Source: Xanthobacteraceae bacterium (GTDB lineage Bacteria; Pseudomonadota; Alphaproteobacteria; Rhizobiales; Xanthobacteraceae). Taken from it: a stretch of DNA of 64,000 bases. This document shows, one piece after another, positions 10,921-20,939 of the stretch. The stretch is from assembly GCA_022844205.1 (NCBI GenBank), contig JALHMF010000002.1, forward strand, positions 406,776 through 470,775. Reading direction: 5' to 3'. The position numbers and the translations under genes were made by a program. The notes beneath the pieces are model-generated. The model saw nothing but the letters and a program-made list of their open reading frames with translations. It was not told the origin of the DNA and did no database searches. How positions within the stretch are numbered: position 1 is the stretch's first letter; each line of letters begins with the position of its first letter.

Positions 10921-12432
10921 TTATTCGGCGGCCTGCACGCCGTGCGGCATCTTCTGCTGCTGCGCGGTTTCGGATGCTTTCGCGCGGGTCATCTTCTCGA
11001 GTGCCGCCCGTACGCCCTTGGCGTAGTCCGGATGCACTTTCGCGAAGTGCTCCATCTGCCGCTCAACGATTGCTTCCGGTACGCTCCACATCGCCTCGGC
11101 AATGTTCAGGTAGAGCCGGTCCTTTTGCGCGGCGTCGAACAGATTGAACAGCGCCGTCACCTGCCTGTAGTCGTCGTTTCCGTCACGATGACTGTAGCGG
11201 TCGGCATTGCCGTCGATCTTGAGCACAGGTTCGTTATAGCGAGCATCCTGCTCGGCCGAACCGCTGACCGAATTAGGCTCGTAGTAAGCGTCCACATTGC
11301 CGGCCTTCTGTTCGAAGAACCGCATCGGGCCATCCTTGTGATAGTGATGCACCGGGCAGCGCGCGGCGTTGACCGGGAGCTGCTCGTAATGCGTGCCGAG
11401 ACGATAGCGGTGCGCATCCGCGTAGGAGAAAATACGCGCCTGCAGCATTTTATCGGGCGAGAAGCCGATGCCCGGCACGATGTTCGACGGTGAGAACGCG
11501 GCCTGCTCGATCTCGGCGAAATAGTTTTCCGCGTTGCGGTTCAGCTCCAGCACGCCGATGTCGATCGGCGGATAGTCGCCGTGCGGCCAGACCTTGGTGA
11601 GGTCGAACGGATTGTACCAGTGCTTGCCGGCATCCGTTTCCGGCATGATCTGCACCTGCATCTTCCACTTCGGGAATTCGCCTTTTTCAACGGAGTTGAA
11701 CAAGTCTTCCTGCGTGGATTCGCGCGTGCGGCCGACGATCTGCGTTGCTTCCGAATTGGTCCAGTGCTTGTGGCCCTGCATCGTCTTGAAATGGAATTTC
11801 ACCCAGAAGCGCTCGTTTTTGGCGTTGATGAACGAGAAGGTGTGCGAACCGTAGCCGTTGATGTGGCGAACATCGGTAGGCAGTCCGCGATCCGACATCA
11901 GGATCGTGACCTGATGCAGACTCTCCGGCGAAAGCGACCAGAAATCCCACATCGCGGTGGGCGAGCGCAGGTTGCTCTTTGGGTGGCGCTTCTGGGTGTG
12001 GATGAAGTCCGGGAACTTGTAGGGATCGCGCACGAAGAACACCGGCGTGTTGTTGCCGACGAGATCCCAGTTACCTTCCTTGGTATAGAACTTGATCGCG
12101 AAGCCGCGAACGTCGCGCTCGGCGTCGGCGGCACCCATTTCGCCTGCGACCGTTGAGAAGCGCAAGAGCAGGTCGGTCTTGGCGCCCTTCTGGAGCACGC
12201 TTGCCTTCGTGTATTTCGAAATATCGCCGGTGATCGTCAGCGTGCCGTAGGCACCCCAGCCCTTCGCATGCACCGTGCGCTCCGGAATGCGCTCGCGGTT
12301 CTGGTGCGCGAGCTTTTCGATGAGTTGATAGTCCTGCAGCAGCACCGGTCCGCGCGGGCCGGCGGTGATGGAATTCTGGTTGTCGCCGACCGGGTTGCCG
12401 GCGGTGGTCGTCAGTTGCGGTTTTTTGGACAT
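10921..12432 (-). CDS. katA: Monofunctional heme catalase
   Basis: Decomposes hydrogen peroxide. The 503-residue length matches small-subunit (clade 3) catalases. Visible: HAKGWGAYG with the catalytic His near residue 57, the Asn-bearing [21 protein letters not shown] segment, and the proximal heme Tyr in [14 protein letters not shown]. The ATG at 12432 is set by GGGAGG five to six bases upstream; the in-frame GTG two codons earlier overlaps that site. It is divergent from oxyR with a 113-base spacer, so peroxide-dependent activation by OxyR is likely (inference from arrangement and from known rhizobial systems). Confidence 0.96.
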   Translation of the reverse strand: MSKKPQLTTTAGNPVGDNQNSITAGPRGPVLLQDYQLIEKLAHQNRERIPERTVHAKGWGAYGTLTITGDISKYTKASVLQKGAKTDLLLRFSTVAGEMGAADAERDVRGFAIKFYTKEGNWDLVGNNTPVFFVRDPYKFPDFIHTQKRHPKSNLRSPTAMWDFWSLSPESLHQVTILMSDRGLPTDVRHINGYGSHTFSFINAKNERFWVKFHFKTMQGHKHWTNSEATQIVGRTRESTQEDLFNSVEKGEFPKWKMQVQIMPETDAGKHWYNPFDLTKVWPHGDYPPIDIGVLELNRNAENYFAEIEQAAFSPSNIVPGIGFSPDKMLQARIFSYADAHRYRLGTHYEQLPVNAARCPVHHYHKDGPMRFFEQKAGNVDAYYEPNSVSGSAEQDARYNEPVLKIDGNADRYSHRDGNDDYRQVTALFNLFDAAQKDRLYLNIAEAMWSVPEAIVERQMEHFAKVHPDYAKGVRAALEKMTRAKASETAQQQKMPHGVQAAE

Positions 12433-12516
12433 CAACACCTCCCAAATACGATCCGGCCGTTTCCGGACGCAAACTGGGAGTAACCTGCGCGCTTCCTTGG
12501 ATAAGGTCTAATTGTA

Positions 12517-12531
12517 ATAAATCCAATTTAT
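12517..12531. promoter_or_regulatory. AT-rich dyad in the katA-oxyR spacer
   Basis: ATAAAT-CCA-ATTTAT is a perfect dyad 15 bases before the oxyR ATG, inside an AT-rich stretch (12501-12540) that also carries two ATAAG words. LysR-family regulators usually bind T-N11-A dyads near their own start, so this is the best candidate for OxyR binding in the divergent spacer. Confidence 0.4.
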
Positions 12532-12545
12532 GATAAGAAAAACTG

Positions 12546-13457
12546 ATGAGTGCGGTTACCCTTCGCCAGCTTCGGTATCTGGAATCACTTGCCCGGCATC
12601 GTCATTTTGGCCGCGCGGCGGAGGATTGCTCGATCTCGCAGCCGGCCCTTTCCATGCAGATCAAGGAACTGGAGCAGACGCTGGGGATCGATCTGGTCGA
12701 ACGTTGCAGCGGCGAGGTCGTCCTCACGTCCAAAGGCGAAGAGATCGTGGAGCGCGCGACGAAGATCCTGATCGCCACGCGCGACCTTATGGATCTCGCC
12801 CGGCAAGGCACGCATGCGCTGAGCGGCGTGCTGCGGCTTGGCGTGATCCCGACGCTGAGCCCGTATCTGCTGCCGCGCATCCTCCCCCTGTTGCAAAAAA
12901 AGTATCCCAAACTGCGACTTGAGCTTCGCGAGACGCAGACGAAGCCGATGCTCGATGAACTAGCGCGCGGCAATCTTGATGCGGTGATGCTGGCGCTCCC
13001 TGCGGAAGCGGCCGATGTGGAAGCGCTCAATCTGTTCGAGGACAGCTTCCTTCTCGCCGTGCCGGCGGGAGATCCCTTGCAGAAACGCATGCAGATCTCC
13101 GTTGATGATTTCGATCCGCGGCGGCTGCTGCTGCTGGAAGAAGGCCATTGCCTGCGCGATCAGGCGCTCGCCTTTTGCGGGATGGCGCGGTCGGAGGCAT
13201 CGACCACGCTTGGCGCCACGAGCCTCGCCACCGTGATGCAGATGGTGGCCAGCGGTTACGGCATCACGCTCGTGCCGGAAGTGGCGGCGGACGCTGAAGT
13301 GCGCGATGCGCGCGTGAAGCTGATCCAGTTCGTGAAGCCGCGGCCCAGCCGGATGATCGGTCTTGCCTGGCGGAAGACATCACCGCGCAAGGCGGATTTC
13401 CGGGCGCTTGGCGAGGTTGTGAAGGCGGTGTTCGCGCAGAAAACCGCACGGAAATGA
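12546..13457 (+). CDS. oxyR: Hydrogen peroxide-sensing LysR regulator OxyR
   Basis: LysR-type activator with an N-terminal winged helix (TLRQLRYLESLARHRHFGRAA, QPALSMQIKELE) and a C-terminal sensor domain, 303 residues. The two redox cysteines that define OxyR are present: Cys202 and Cys211 in GHCLRDQALAFCG, matching E. coli Cys199 and Cys208 with the same spacing. Oxidation to a disulfide converts OxyR to its active form in characterised species. Divergent from katA, its most likely target. A GC-rich hairpin follows the stop codon. Confidence 0.94.
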   Translation: MSAVTLRQLRYLESLARHRHFGRAAEDCSISQPALSMQIKELEQTLGIDLVERCSGEVVLTSKGEEIVERATKILIATRDLMDLARQGTHALSGVLRLGVIPTLSPYLLPRILPLLQKKYPKLRLELRETQTKPMLDELARGNLDAVMLALPAEAADVEALNLFEDSFLLAVPAGDPLQKRMQISVDDFDPRRLLLLEEGHCLRDQALAFCGMARSEASTTLGATSLATVMQMVASGYGITLVPEVAADAEVRDARVKLIQFVKPRPSRMIGLAWRKTSPRKADFRALGEVVKAVFAQKTARK

Positions 13458-13460
13458 AAC

Positions 13461-13482
13461 GGGGCAGCCGCAAGGCCGCCCC
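13461..13482. terminator. GC hairpin between convergent oxyR and pnp
   Basis: GGGGCAGCC and GGCCGCCCC pair with one mismatch around a GCAA tetraloop, right after the oxyR stop. It lies between two convergent genes and probably serves both, although U-runs are poor on either side. Confidence 0.5.
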
Positions 13483-13505
13483 GCATGACTCAATTTCTTG
13501 AGAGC

Positions 13506-15659
13506 TTACTCGGCGGCGCCGGCGGGTTCGCCTTCCGTCTTCTGCTTCGCTTCAAGGTCTTCGCCGGTCTGTTGATCGACGGCCTTCATCGAGAGCTTCA
13601 CCTTGCCGCGATCGTCGAAGCCGAGAAGCTTCACCTTCACCTTGTCGCCTTCCTTGACGACGTCCGACGTCTTGTTCACGCGGCGCGGGGCAAGGTGCGA
13701 GATGTGGACGAGGCCGTCCTTCGGGCCGAAGAAGTTCACGAAGGCGCCGAAGTCCACGACCTTCACGACGGTGCCGTCGTAAATGGTGCCGACTTCCGGT
13801 TCCGACACAATGGTCTTGATCCAGTTCATCGCGGCCTTGATCGCCTCTCCGTTCGAGGAGGCGACCTTCACGGTGCCGTTGTCTTCCACGTTGATCTTGG
13901 CGCCGGTCTTTTCCACGATTTCGCGGATGACCTTGCCGCCAGTGCCGATCACTTCGCGGATTTTATCGACCGGGATCTGGATCACTTCGATGCGCGGAGC
14001 ATGTTCGCCAAGCTCCGGACGAGCGGTGGTGAGCGCCTTGGCCATTTCGCCGAGGATGTGCAGACGGCCGTCCTTGGCCTGTGTCAGCGCCACCTTCATG
14101 ATCTCTTCGGTGATGCCGGCGATCTTGATGTCCATCTGAAGCGCGGTGATGCCTGTGTCGGTGCCCGCGACCTTGAAGTCCATGTCACCGAGATGATCCT
14201 CGTCGCCGAGAATATCGGAGAGCACCGCGAACTTCTTGCCTTCCAGGATCAGGCCCATCGCGATGCCAGCAACCGGGCGGCGGAGCGGAACGCCCGCATC
14301 CATCAGCGCGAGAGAGGCGCCGCAGACCGTGGCCATCGAGCTTGAGCCGTTCGACTCCCAAATTTCCGACACGATACGCAGGGTGTACGGAAACTCGTGC
14401 GCAGCCGGCAGGATCGGATGGATTGATCGCCAGGCGAGTTTGCCGTGACCGATTTCGCGGCGGCCCGGAGCGCCGGTGCGGCCGGTCTCGCCGACGGAGA
14501 AGTGCGGGAAATTATAGTGCAGCAGGAACCGTTCCTTGTAGGTACCGGTAAGCGCGTCGATGAACTGCTCATCTTCGCCGGTGCCAAGCGTGGCTACGCA
14601 CATCGCCTGCGTTTCGCCGCGGGTGAAGAGTGCGGAACCATGCGTACGCGGCAATACGCCGACTTCCGCGACGATCGGACGGACGGTCTTGCCGTCGCGG
14701 CCGTCGATGCGTTTGCCGGTGTCCAGGATCGAGTTGCGCACGACCCTGGCTTCGAGTTCCTTGAACACGCCCATCACACGCGTGATCGCCGGTGCATCCT
14801 TGTCATCTTCGGCCAGAGTGAAGGCTTCCTTCACCTTGACCTTGGCGGCATCAACCGCCTTGTGGCGCTGCTGCTTCTCGCGGATCGAATAGGCGGCGCG
14901 GAGGTCGGATTCAACCAGCGAAGCGATCTTCTTTTCGATTGCGCTGTTGTCGATGAGCTTCAGTTCGCGTGGTTCCTTCGCCGCCTTTTCCGCGAGGCGG
15001 ATGATCATGTCGATCACCGGCTGGAAATGGCGGTGCCCGAACATCACCGAGCCGAGCATGACTTCTTCCGGAAGTTCCTTCGCTTCCGACTCGACCATCA
15101 GAACCGCATCGGCGGTGCCGGCGACCACGAGCTCGAGGCTCGATTCCTTCATCTCGTCGATCTGCGGATTCAGCACGTACTCATTGTTGATGAAGCCAAC
15201 GCGAGCCGCGCCGATCGGGCCCTGGAACGGCGCACCGGAAAGCGTCAGCGCGGCCGAAGCCGCCACCATCGCAACGACGTCAGGATCGTTTTCGAGATCG
15301 TGCGAAAGCACATTGATGGTGATCTGCGTGTCGCAGCGCCAGCCGTCAGCGAACAGCGGACGGATCGGACGGTCGATGAGACGCGAGATCAGCGTGTCGC
15401 GTTCCGTCGGACCGCGTTCGCGCTTGAAGTAGCCGCCCGGGATGCGTCCCGCGGCGTAGAATTTTTCCTGGTAGTTGACGGTGAGCGGAAGGAAATCGAT
15501 TCCGGGCTTCGGCTCTTTTGCCGCCACGACGGCGGCGAGAACGGTGGTGTCGCCGTAGGTGGCGAGCACGGCGCCGTCCGCCTGGCGCGCGGCGCGGCCG
15601 GTTTCGAGGACTAGCTTGCGGCCTCCCCAGTCGATTTCTTCACGATGAATGTTGAACAT
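13506..15659 (-). CDS. pnp: Polyribonucleotide nucleotidyltransferase
   Basis: Phosphorolytic 3'-5' exoribonuclease and degradosome partner. The 717-residue product has two RNase PH domains ([35 protein letters not shown]), a KH domain ([15 protein letters not shown]) and a C-terminal S1 domain ([15 protein letters not shown]). The ATG at 15659 is the family start (MFNIHREEI); the extra 53 codons upstream are leader. The gene follows rpsO on the same strand, as in E. coli, with a 184-base spacer full of inverted repeats. By analogy with E. coli, RNase III cleavage and PNPase autoregulation in this leader are likely (inference). Confidence 0.97.
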   Translation of the reverse strand: MFNIHREEIDWGGRKLVLETGRAARQADGAVLATYGDTTVLAAVVAAKEPKPGIDFLPLTVNYQEKFYAAGRIPGGYFKRERGPTERDTLISRLIDRPIRPLFADGWRCDTQITINVLSHDLENDPDVVAMVAASAALTLSGAPFQGPIGAARVGFINNEYVLNPQIDEMKESSLELVVAGTADAVLMVESEAKELPEEVMLGSVMFGHRHFQPVIDMIIRLAEKAAKEPRELKLIDNSAIEKKIASLVESDLRAAYSIREKQQRHKAVDAAKVKVKEAFTLAEDDKDAPAITRVMGVFKELEARVVRNSILDTGKRIDGRDGKTVRPIVAEVGVLPRTHGSALFTRGETQAMCVATLGTGEDEQFIDALTGTYKERFLLHYNFPHFSVGETGRTGAPGRREIGHGKLAWRSIHPILPAAHEFPYTLRIVSEIWESNGSSSMATVCGASLALMDAGVPLRRPVAGIAMGLILEGKKFAVLSDILGDEDHLGDMDFKVAGTDTGITALQMDIKIAGITEEIMKVALTQAKDGRLHILGEMAKALTTARPELGEHAPRIEVIQIPVDKIREVIGTGGKVIREIVEKTGAKINVEDNGTVKVASSNGEAIKAAMNWIKTIVSEPEVGTIYDGTVVKVVDFGAFVNFFGPKDGLVHISHLAPRRVNKTSDVVKEGDKVKVKLLGFDDRGKVKLSMKAVDQQTGEDLEAKQKTEGEPAGAAE

Positions 15660-15668
15660 AGATTTTTT

Positions 15669-15808
15669 CCATGGCTTGCGGAGACGAAAAGCCATGGGCA
15701 AGACGGCAAGATGCTCGCCTCCGCGCGGTTGCGCGGCATGAGGTGAGCATCCAACGATCCTGCCATGGCTTTTGTCTTCCTTCGGTGATGCGGCGGCCCT
15801 GCCGCCGC
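15669..15808 (-). promoter_or_regulatory. Structured rpsO-pnp leader with alternative pairings
   Basis: Arm A (15669-15677), arm B (15687-15697) and arm C (15763-15773) all contain CCATGG. B pairs with C over 11 bases, enclosing an inner stem (15710-15716 with 15745-15751) and a tip CCGCGC/GCGCGG (15721-15736). B can instead pair with A over 9 bases, with A ending next to the GGA that precedes the pnp ATG. A separate perfect 8-base hairpin (15790-15797 with 15801-15808) lies nearer rpsO. The alternative folds suggest a switch or an RNase III site. Confidence 0.6.
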
Positions 15809-15843
15809 GGGCCCGCACGGTGCGATCACCGCGCGGCGTGCGA

Positions 15844-16113
15844 TTAGCGGCGAATGTCCAGCCGCTCGATCAGTTTCTGGTAACGGGTTTCGTCCCTCGA
15901 CTTCAGATAGTCGAGAAGTCCACGGCGCATCGCGACCATTTTCAACAGTCCGCGGCGCGAGTGGTTATCCTTCACATGGTTCTTGAAGTGGCCGGTCAGG
16001 TTGTTGATCCGTTCGGTGAGGATCGCGACCTGTACTTCGGGCGAACCGGTGTCGCCCTTCTTGGTGGCATAGTCGTTTACAAGCGCCTGCTTGCGCTCAG
16101 CCGTAATCGACAT
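15844..16113 (-). CDS. rpsO: 30S ribosomal protein S15
   Basis: Primary 16S rRNA-binding protein of the small-subunit platform. Exactly 89 residues, the family's usual length, with [15 protein letters not shown], the [12 protein letters not shown] helix and [17 protein letters not shown]. The ATG at 16113 has AAGGA about seven bases upstream; the longer frame to 16371 runs through truB and is spurious. Sits between truB and pnp in the conserved order. Confidence 0.98.
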   Translation of the reverse strand: MSITAERKQALVNDYATKKGDTGSPEVQVAILTERINNLTGHFKNHVKDNHSRRGLLKMVAMRRGLLDYLKSRDETRYQKLIERLDIRR

Positions 16114-16212
16114 CGGATGTTCCTTCTGTTCGGGTTTATGGGGACGGCAGTGGCCGGGATGTCGTCCAGCCTTGTCGCCAAGGTTGACCGCACAAGGCGA
16201 TTCAACTGGCGG

Positions 16213-16248
16213 GAATATACCGATATTCGCGCTCCGTACCAGTACGGA
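16213..16248. promoter_or_regulatory. Two adjacent inverted repeats before rpsO
   Basis: GAATAT-ACCG-ATATTC (16213-16228) and TCCGTAC-CA-GTACGGA (16233-16248) are both perfect. They fill the middle of the 163-base truB-rpsO spacer. They could be a truB terminator, an rpsO promoter operator or a leader hairpin pair; no clear -35/-10 pair is seen. Confidence 0.35.
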
Positions 16249-16276
16249 AAAAGTGAGCAAAACCAGACACAAACGC

Positions 16277-17200
16277 TTATCGGGGCAAATTGAAGATGCG
16301 CTTCGGCTTGAGCGAGCCGTGTTCGACTTCGGCGAGCGCGATAAGCGCGCCCTGCGCGCTGACCGAAACAAGACCCTCGATGATGGGCGCGTCGCGGCCG
16401 CGCAGGAGAACCGGCTGGCCTTGCGTCAGCCTTTGGGCGTCGTTGCTACTGACGTTCAGCGCAGGCAGCGATCCAAACCCGGCCTCGACCGGAAGCAGCA
16501 CAGGGGTGAGACCTGCTTCGCCTTCCTGCTCGGAGATTTTTTTCAGCGCATCGATCGAGATCGCGCGCTGCTCATCGAACAGCCCAACCATCGTCCGGCG
16601 CAGATTTGTCACATGCCCGAAGCAGCCGAGCCTGCGGCCCATGTCGCGCGCGAGTGCGCGCACATAGGTGCCTTTTCCGCATTCTACTTCAAAAACCGAA
16701 TGTTCAGCCTCGGGCGAGCTGACAAGCCGCAGTGAGTGAACCTCGATCTCGCGCGAGGCAAGATCGACATCCTCGCCGGCGCGCGCCAGATCGTAAGCAC
16801 GCTCGCCGTTGATCTTCAGCGCGGAAAATCGCGGCGGCGTCTGCTCGATCGCGCCGGTGAATTCCGGCAGCAGCGCAAGCACGGAATTCCGGTCGGGACG
16901 AAGATCGGAATTCTGCATGGACCGGCCTTCGGCGTCGTCGGTGTCGGTCTCGATGCCCCAGCGAACGGTGAAGCGATAGATCTTCCGTCCGTCCATCACG
17001 AACGGAACGGTCTTGGTCGCCTCGCCGAGCGCAATGGGGAGGACGCCGGAGGCAAGCGGATCGAGCGTGCCGGCGTGTCCGACTTTCTTCGCGCGGAAGA
17101 TGCGCTTGATCGCCCCGACAGCGCCGGTGGACGTTTCGCCGACGGCCTTGTCGAGGATGATCCAGCCGTGCACATCCCGCCGCTCGATGCGTGTCTGCAT
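16277..17200 (-). CDS. truB: tRNA pseudouridine(55) synthase TruB
   Basis: Makes the universal pseudouridine 55 in the T-loop of tRNAs. The 307-residue protein shows [14 protein letters not shown], the catalytic Asp in [17 protein letters not shown] (around residue 47), the [11 protein letters not shown] strand and [12 protein letters not shown]. The C-terminal part is a PUA-like tail. The ATG shares one base with the rbfA stop (TGATG), so the two are translationally coupled. Part of the infB operon. Confidence 0.97.
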   Translation of the reverse strand: MQTRIERRDVHGWIILDKAVGETSTGAVGAIKRIFRAKKVGHAGTLDPLASGVLPIALGEATKTVPFVMDGRKIYRFTVRWGIETDTDDAEGRSMQNSDLRPDRNSVLALLPEFTGAIEQTPPRFSALKINGERAYDLARAGEDVDLASREIEVHSLRLVSSPEAEHSVFEVECGKGTYVRALARDMGRRLGCFGHVTNLRRTMVGLFDEQRAISIDALKKISEQEGEAGLTPVLLPVEAGFGSLPALNVSSNDAQRLTQGQPVLLRGRDAPIIEGLVSVSAQGALIALAEVEHGSLKPKRIFNLPR

Positions 17201-17613
17201 CAGGAATTCCTGTTCTTGTCGCGGGCGGTGTCGCGCACGACTTCCGGCGAGCGTAACAGTTTTTCGATTCGTTCCGCCTCGTCGAATCGCTCGTCGATCA
17301 GAAAGCGGATGTCGGGCGCGAATTTCAGGTTCACGCGTTTGGCGATTTCGGTGCGCAGGTATTTGCGGTTGTTACCGAGCGCCTCGAGAACCGCCTCCTT
17401 GTCGCGCCCGCCAAGCGGCATCACATAGATGGTCGCAAGCCGCAGGTCGGGGCTCATGCGCACTTCGGGCACGGTGATCATGTTCTTCGCCAGCACCTTG
17501 TCGAAGTCAGCGCCGCGCGTCAGCACTTCGGATAGGGCATGGCGGATGAGTTCGCCCACGCGCAACTGGCGCTGGCCTGGGGTCGATGGATGTTCGCTGC
17601 GGTGTTTTTTCAT
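17200..17613 (-). CDS. rbfA: 30S ribosome-binding factor RbfA
   Basis: Late 16S rRNA maturation and cold-adaptation factor that binds free 30S subunits. 137 residues with the KH-like core: [16 protein letters not shown], the [19 protein letters not shown] strand and [24 protein letters not shown]. The C-terminal KNRNS is short. Between infB and truB; a hairpin precedes the start and no good ribosome-binding site is visible in front of the ATG. Confidence 0.95.
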   Translation of the reverse strand: MKKHRSEHPSTPGQRQLRVGELIRHALSEVLTRGADFDKVLAKNMITVPEVRMSPDLRLATIYVMPLGGRDKEAVLEALGNNRKYLRTEIAKRVNLKFAPDIRFLIDERFDEAERIEKLLRSPEVVRDTARDKNRNS

Positions 17614-17620
17614 GGCATCA

Positions 17621-17650
17621 CGCCGTTCCGGGATTGAACCGGAAGCGGCG
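17621..17650 (-). repeat. Intercistronic hairpin before rbfA resembling a tRNA T-arm
   Basis: On the minus strand the stem CGCCG/CGGCG (one bulged base) continues into TTCCGG/CCGGAA. The apical TCCGG-TTCAATC-CCGGA fits the tRNA T-stem/T-loop consensus TTCRANY. No acceptor, D or anticodon arm can be built around it, so it is not a tRNA gene. Confidence 0.45.
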
Positions 17651-17667
17651 TTCCAGTTGCGGTCAGC

Positions 17668-20235
17668 TCAAAGCGTGCGCTTGATGCTCTCAACGCGGTA
17701 GCATTCGATCAGGTCGCCCTTGCGGATGTCATCGTAGGATTCAAACGACATGCCGCATTCCTGACCGGCGAGTACTTCGCGGGCATCGTCCTTGAAGCGC
17801 TTGAGCGTGGAGAGCTTGCCTTCGTGAATGACGATGTCGTCGCGCACGAGGCGGACATTGGCGCCGCGCTCGACCTTGCCTTCGGTCACGCGGCAGCCGG
17901 CGACCTTGCCGATCTTGGAGACGTCGAACACTTCGAGGATTTCGGCCTTGCCGAGTGCCGTTTCGCGCAGCATCGGCGCGAGCAGGCCTGACATCGCACC
18001 TTTCACATCGTCTACGAGGTTGTAGATGATGTTGTAGTAGCGGATTTCGTTGCCCGAACGCTCGGCCTTCTCGCGCGCTTCCTTGTGGGCGCGCACGTTG
18101 AAGCCGATGATCGCGGCACCCGAGGTTTCGGCGAGCGTCACGTCGGATTCGGTGATCGCACCGACGCCCGCATGCAGCACGCGCGCCATCACTTCCTCAG
18201 TGCCCAGTTTTTCAAGCGCGCTGACAATCGCCTCGACCGAGCCCTGCACGTCGCCCTTGATGAGGAGCGGGAATTCCTTGCGGCCGGTGGTCTTGAGCTG
18301 GCTCATCATCTGTTCGAGCGAGCCGCCGGTCTTCATGCCTGCCGACGCTTTTTCGCGGCGTTCGCGCTGGCGATAGTCGGTGATCTCGCGGGCACGGGCT
18401 TCGTTTTCGACGACCGCCAGACGGTCGCCCGCCTCCGGTGTGCCGGCAAAACCGAGGACTTCGACCGGCAATGAAGGACCGGCCGTTTCGATCTGCTTGC
18501 CCTGGTCGCTGACGAGCGCGCGCACGCGCCCCCATTCCGCACCGGCGACAACGATGTCACCGACGCGCAGCGTGCCGCGTTGTACGAGCACGGTTGCGAC
18601 CGGGCCGCGGCCGCGGTCGAGTTTCGCTTCGATCACCGTGCCTTCGGCAGGACGATCCGGATTGGCGCGCAGGTCCAGAATTTCGGCCTGCAGGCTGATC
18701 ACTTCCAGCAGCTTGTCGAGATTGATCTTCTTGGTGGCCGACACTTCCACTTCGAGTGTGTCGCCGCCCAGCGATTCCACCTGCACCTCGTGCTGGAGGA
18801 GTTCGGTGCGGACACGTTCCGGCTTGGCGTCGGACTTGTCGATCTTGTTGATCGCAACGATCATCGGCACCTTGCCGGCGCGCGCGTGATTGATCGCTTC
18901 GATGGTTTGCGGCTTCACGCCGTCGTCGGCCGCGACCACAAGAATGACGAGATCGGTGACCTTGGCGCCGCGCGCACGCATGGCGGTGAATGCCGCGTGG
19001 CCCGGGGTATCGATGAAGGTGACTTTGGCGCCCGACTTGTTGGTCACCTGATAGGCGCCGATATGCTGCGTGATGCCGCCGGCTTCGCCCGACACAACAT
19101 CCGTCTGCCGGATGGAATCGAGCAGCGAAGTCTTGCCGTGGTCGACATGACCCATGATGGTCACGACCGGGGGACGCGGCTGCATGTGAGCCGTATCGTC
19201 GGCGGTATCGAACAGGCCTTCGACCACGTCCGCTTCGGAAACGCGCTTGACGGTGTGGCCCATTTCCTCGGCGACCAGTTGCGCCGTGTCGGCGTCGATC
19301 ACGTCGGTGATCTTCAGCATCTGGCCCTGCTGCATCAGCAGCCGGATCACGTCGACGCCGCGCTCGGCCATGCGGTTGGCCAGTTCCTGGATCGTGATGG
19401 ATTCCGGGAGCACGACTTCACGAATGATCTTTTCCTTCGGCTCGTCCGAAGGACGATGACCCGTCATGCGCTGCGTGCGCCGGCGGAACGCGGCGATCGA
19501 GCGCTGACGCTCGTCGCCTTCCGTGAATGCGGTGACGACGGTGAGACGGCCACGGCGGCGTTCTTCGCCTCCCGTACGCGTTGGCTTGGGCGGCGGAGCC
19601 GCCTTGCTGCCGCGGTGTTTGGAGCGCGGCCCGTCTTCGTCCTCTTCCAGGGTCAGCGGCCCGCGAACGACGGGCACTTTGGTCGGATCTTCGCCGAAAC
19701 GCTTGCGCGCTTCCTGCTCCGCCTTGCGCTTCTTCTCTTCCTCGAAGGCGCGGCGGGATTCTTCCTCATGCTTGCGCTTTTCAGCGGCGTCGCGTTCGGC
19801 GCGATCGACCGCGTCGCGGCTGGCGCGGCGCTTTGCATCTTCTTCCGCATGGCGTCGATCTTCGGCTTCGCGTTCGCGTGCGTCGCCGAGCGCCTTCATA
19901 CGGTTGATGCGCTCTTCCTCGGTCAGCGTGCGCAGCACGACGCCGGAAGGTTTTGCATCGGCGGATGGTGCAGGACGGGCTACGGTCTGTTTCGCGGTTT
20001 CTACAGGAGCGGCAGACGCTGGACGCGGCGCGGGTTTCTGGATTTCCGGCGCGGGCTCCTTCGCCTCGGTCGCAGGACCGACGACGCGGCGCTTGACCGT
20101 CTCGACGACCACTTCCTTGGAGCGGCCGTGGCTGAAGCTCTGGCGCACGGTACCCTTGCCCGCTGTCCGCTTGATCGTGAGCGTCTTCGGCGCCACGCGC
20201 AGGGTCTTTTCGCCAGTGTCTTTCGTGTCGGCCAT
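17668..20235 (-). CDS. infB: Translation initiation factor IF-2
   Basis: GTPase that places fMet-tRNA on the 30S subunit and promotes subunit joining. 855 residues: a long basic, Ala/Glu/Arg-rich low-complexity N-terminus (to about 230), an IF2-N-like helical region, then the G domain with [16 protein letters not shown] (Walker A), DTPGHAAF and NKIDK, followed by the beta-barrel and C-terminal fMet-binding domains ([24 protein letters not shown]). ATG at 20235 has AGGA upstream. Central gene of the rimP-nusA-ylxR-infB-rbfA-truB operon. Confidence 0.98.
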   Translation of the reverse strand: MADTKDTGEKTLRVAPKTLTIKRTAGKGTVRQSFSHGRSKEVVVETVKRRVVGPATEAKEPAPEIQKPAPRPASAAPVETAKQTVARPAPSADAKPSGVVLRTLTEEERINRMKALGDAREREAEDRRHAEEDAKRRASRDAVDRAERDAAEKRKHEEESRRAFEEEKKRKAEQEARKRFGEDPTKVPVVRGPLTLEEDEDGPRSKHRGSKAAPPPKPTRTGGEERRRGRLTVVTAFTEGDERQRSIAAFRRRTQRMTGHRPSDEPKEKIIREVVLPESITIQELANRMAERGVDVIRLLMQQGQMLKITDVIDADTAQLVAEEMGHTVKRVSEADVVEGLFDTADDTAHMQPRPPVVTIMGHVDHGKTSLLDSIRQTDVVSGEAGGITQHIGAYQVTNKSGAKVTFIDTPGHAAFTAMRARGAKVTDLVILVVAADDGVKPQTIEAINHARAGKVPMIVAINKIDKSDAKPERVRTELLQHEVQVESLGGDTLEVEVSATKKINLDKLLEVISLQAEILDLRANPDRPAEGTVIEAKLDRGRGPVATVLVQRGTLRVGDIVVAGAEWGRVRALVSDQGKQIETAGPSLPVEVLGFAGTPEAGDRLAVVENEARAREITDYRQRERREKASAGMKTGGSLEQMMSQLKTTGRKEFPLLIKGDVQGSVEAIVSALEKLGTEEVMARVLHAGVGAITESDVTLAETSGAAIIGFNVRAHKEAREKAERSGNEIRYYNIIYNLVDDVKGAMSGLLAPMLRETALGKAEILEVFDVSKIGKVAGCRVTEGKVERGANVRLVRDDIVIHEGKLSTLKRFKDDAREVLAGQECGMSFESYDDIRKGDLIECYRVESIKRTL

Positions 20236-20246
20236 TCCAGTTCCTG

Positions 20247-20936
20247 TCAGTTCTGTCCGGCGCCCGGTTCCGGCGCCAATTGCTCGCCGCCCGGACCACC
20301 GTTCCGCCAGTGATCAAGTCGCAGACAGCGCGAAAGAAAAGCCGTGCTGACGGGGTGCGCGAGCAGGGCTGCATGTACCACATTTGACCGCCCGAGCGCC
20401 AAGTCCAATTGCTCGCCTGCAAATGGGGAAAGGCTGGCCGGACGTGGTTTTCCGGCGGCTTCGGTGCGTCCGGCGGCCTGTTGCAGCTTCCGGACGCCAT
20501 CCGTTGCGGCATCGCTGGCATGAAGGAGCAGGGCGATTTTCTGTTCCATCAGCGCCTTCTCGATCTTGGAGAAGCCTGTGACGACGGCTCCGGCCTTGTT
20601 CGCTATCGAAAGCGAAGCCAGTGCTGCCTTCTCAAGTAGGTTTTCCACTTCGCTGGACAAGTCCGGACGGGGGGAAACCTTTCCCCGGAAGGCGCGCGTG
20701 AGCGCTTTTTCCGCGATCGCTTTCTCAAGTGCCGCTTTCGTCGCGGTGATCCACGCACCTCGGCCCGGCAGCTTCCGCTCCAGATCGGCCACGACCCGCC
20801 CGTCAGGGCCGCCGACTAGACGAATCATCCGGTCCACCGGTTTCACTTCTCGCGTCGCCAGACAAAGCCGCTCGACCTCGCCGCGCGAGGCGGCAAGACC
20901 GTTATCGGTTTCGTCAGGTTCCACGGCGGCCAGCAT
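20247..20936 (-). CDS. ylxR: YlxR-family (DUF448) RNA-binding protein
   Basis: A 229-residue protein between nusA and infB, where the YlxR family always sits. The N-terminal about 95 residues hold the DUF448 pattern: [20 protein letters not shown] and [24 protein letters not shown] second domain (around 100-190: [21 protein letters not shown]...ALLLHASDA) resembles the L7Ae/L30e RNA-binding fold, a fusion typical of alphaproteobacteria. YlxR relatives are described as RNase P modulators in Firmicutes; whether that applies here is unknown. Stop and nusA/infB starts are within a few bases, so co-transcribed. Confidence 0.88.
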   Translation of the reverse strand: MLAAVEPDETDNGLAASRGEVERLCLATREVKPVDRMIRLVGGPDGRVVADLERKLPGRGAWITATKAALEKAIAEKALTRAFRGKVSPRPDLSSEVENLLEKAALASLSIANKAGAVVTGFSKIEKALMEQKIALLLHASDAATDGVRKLQQAAGRTEAAGKPRPASLSPFAGEQLDLALGRSNVVHAALLAHPVSTAFLSRCLRLDHWRNGGPGGEQLAPEPGAGQN

Positions 20937-20939
20937 CGA

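Noticed and set aside
17621..17650. Possible tRNA gene
   Set aside because: Only the T-arm fits; no acceptor pairing, D-arm or anticodon arm can be built on either side.
18580..20313. 577-codon plus-strand frame opposite infB
   Set aside because: Shadow of infB codon bias; composition is unlike a real protein and no start signal is seen.
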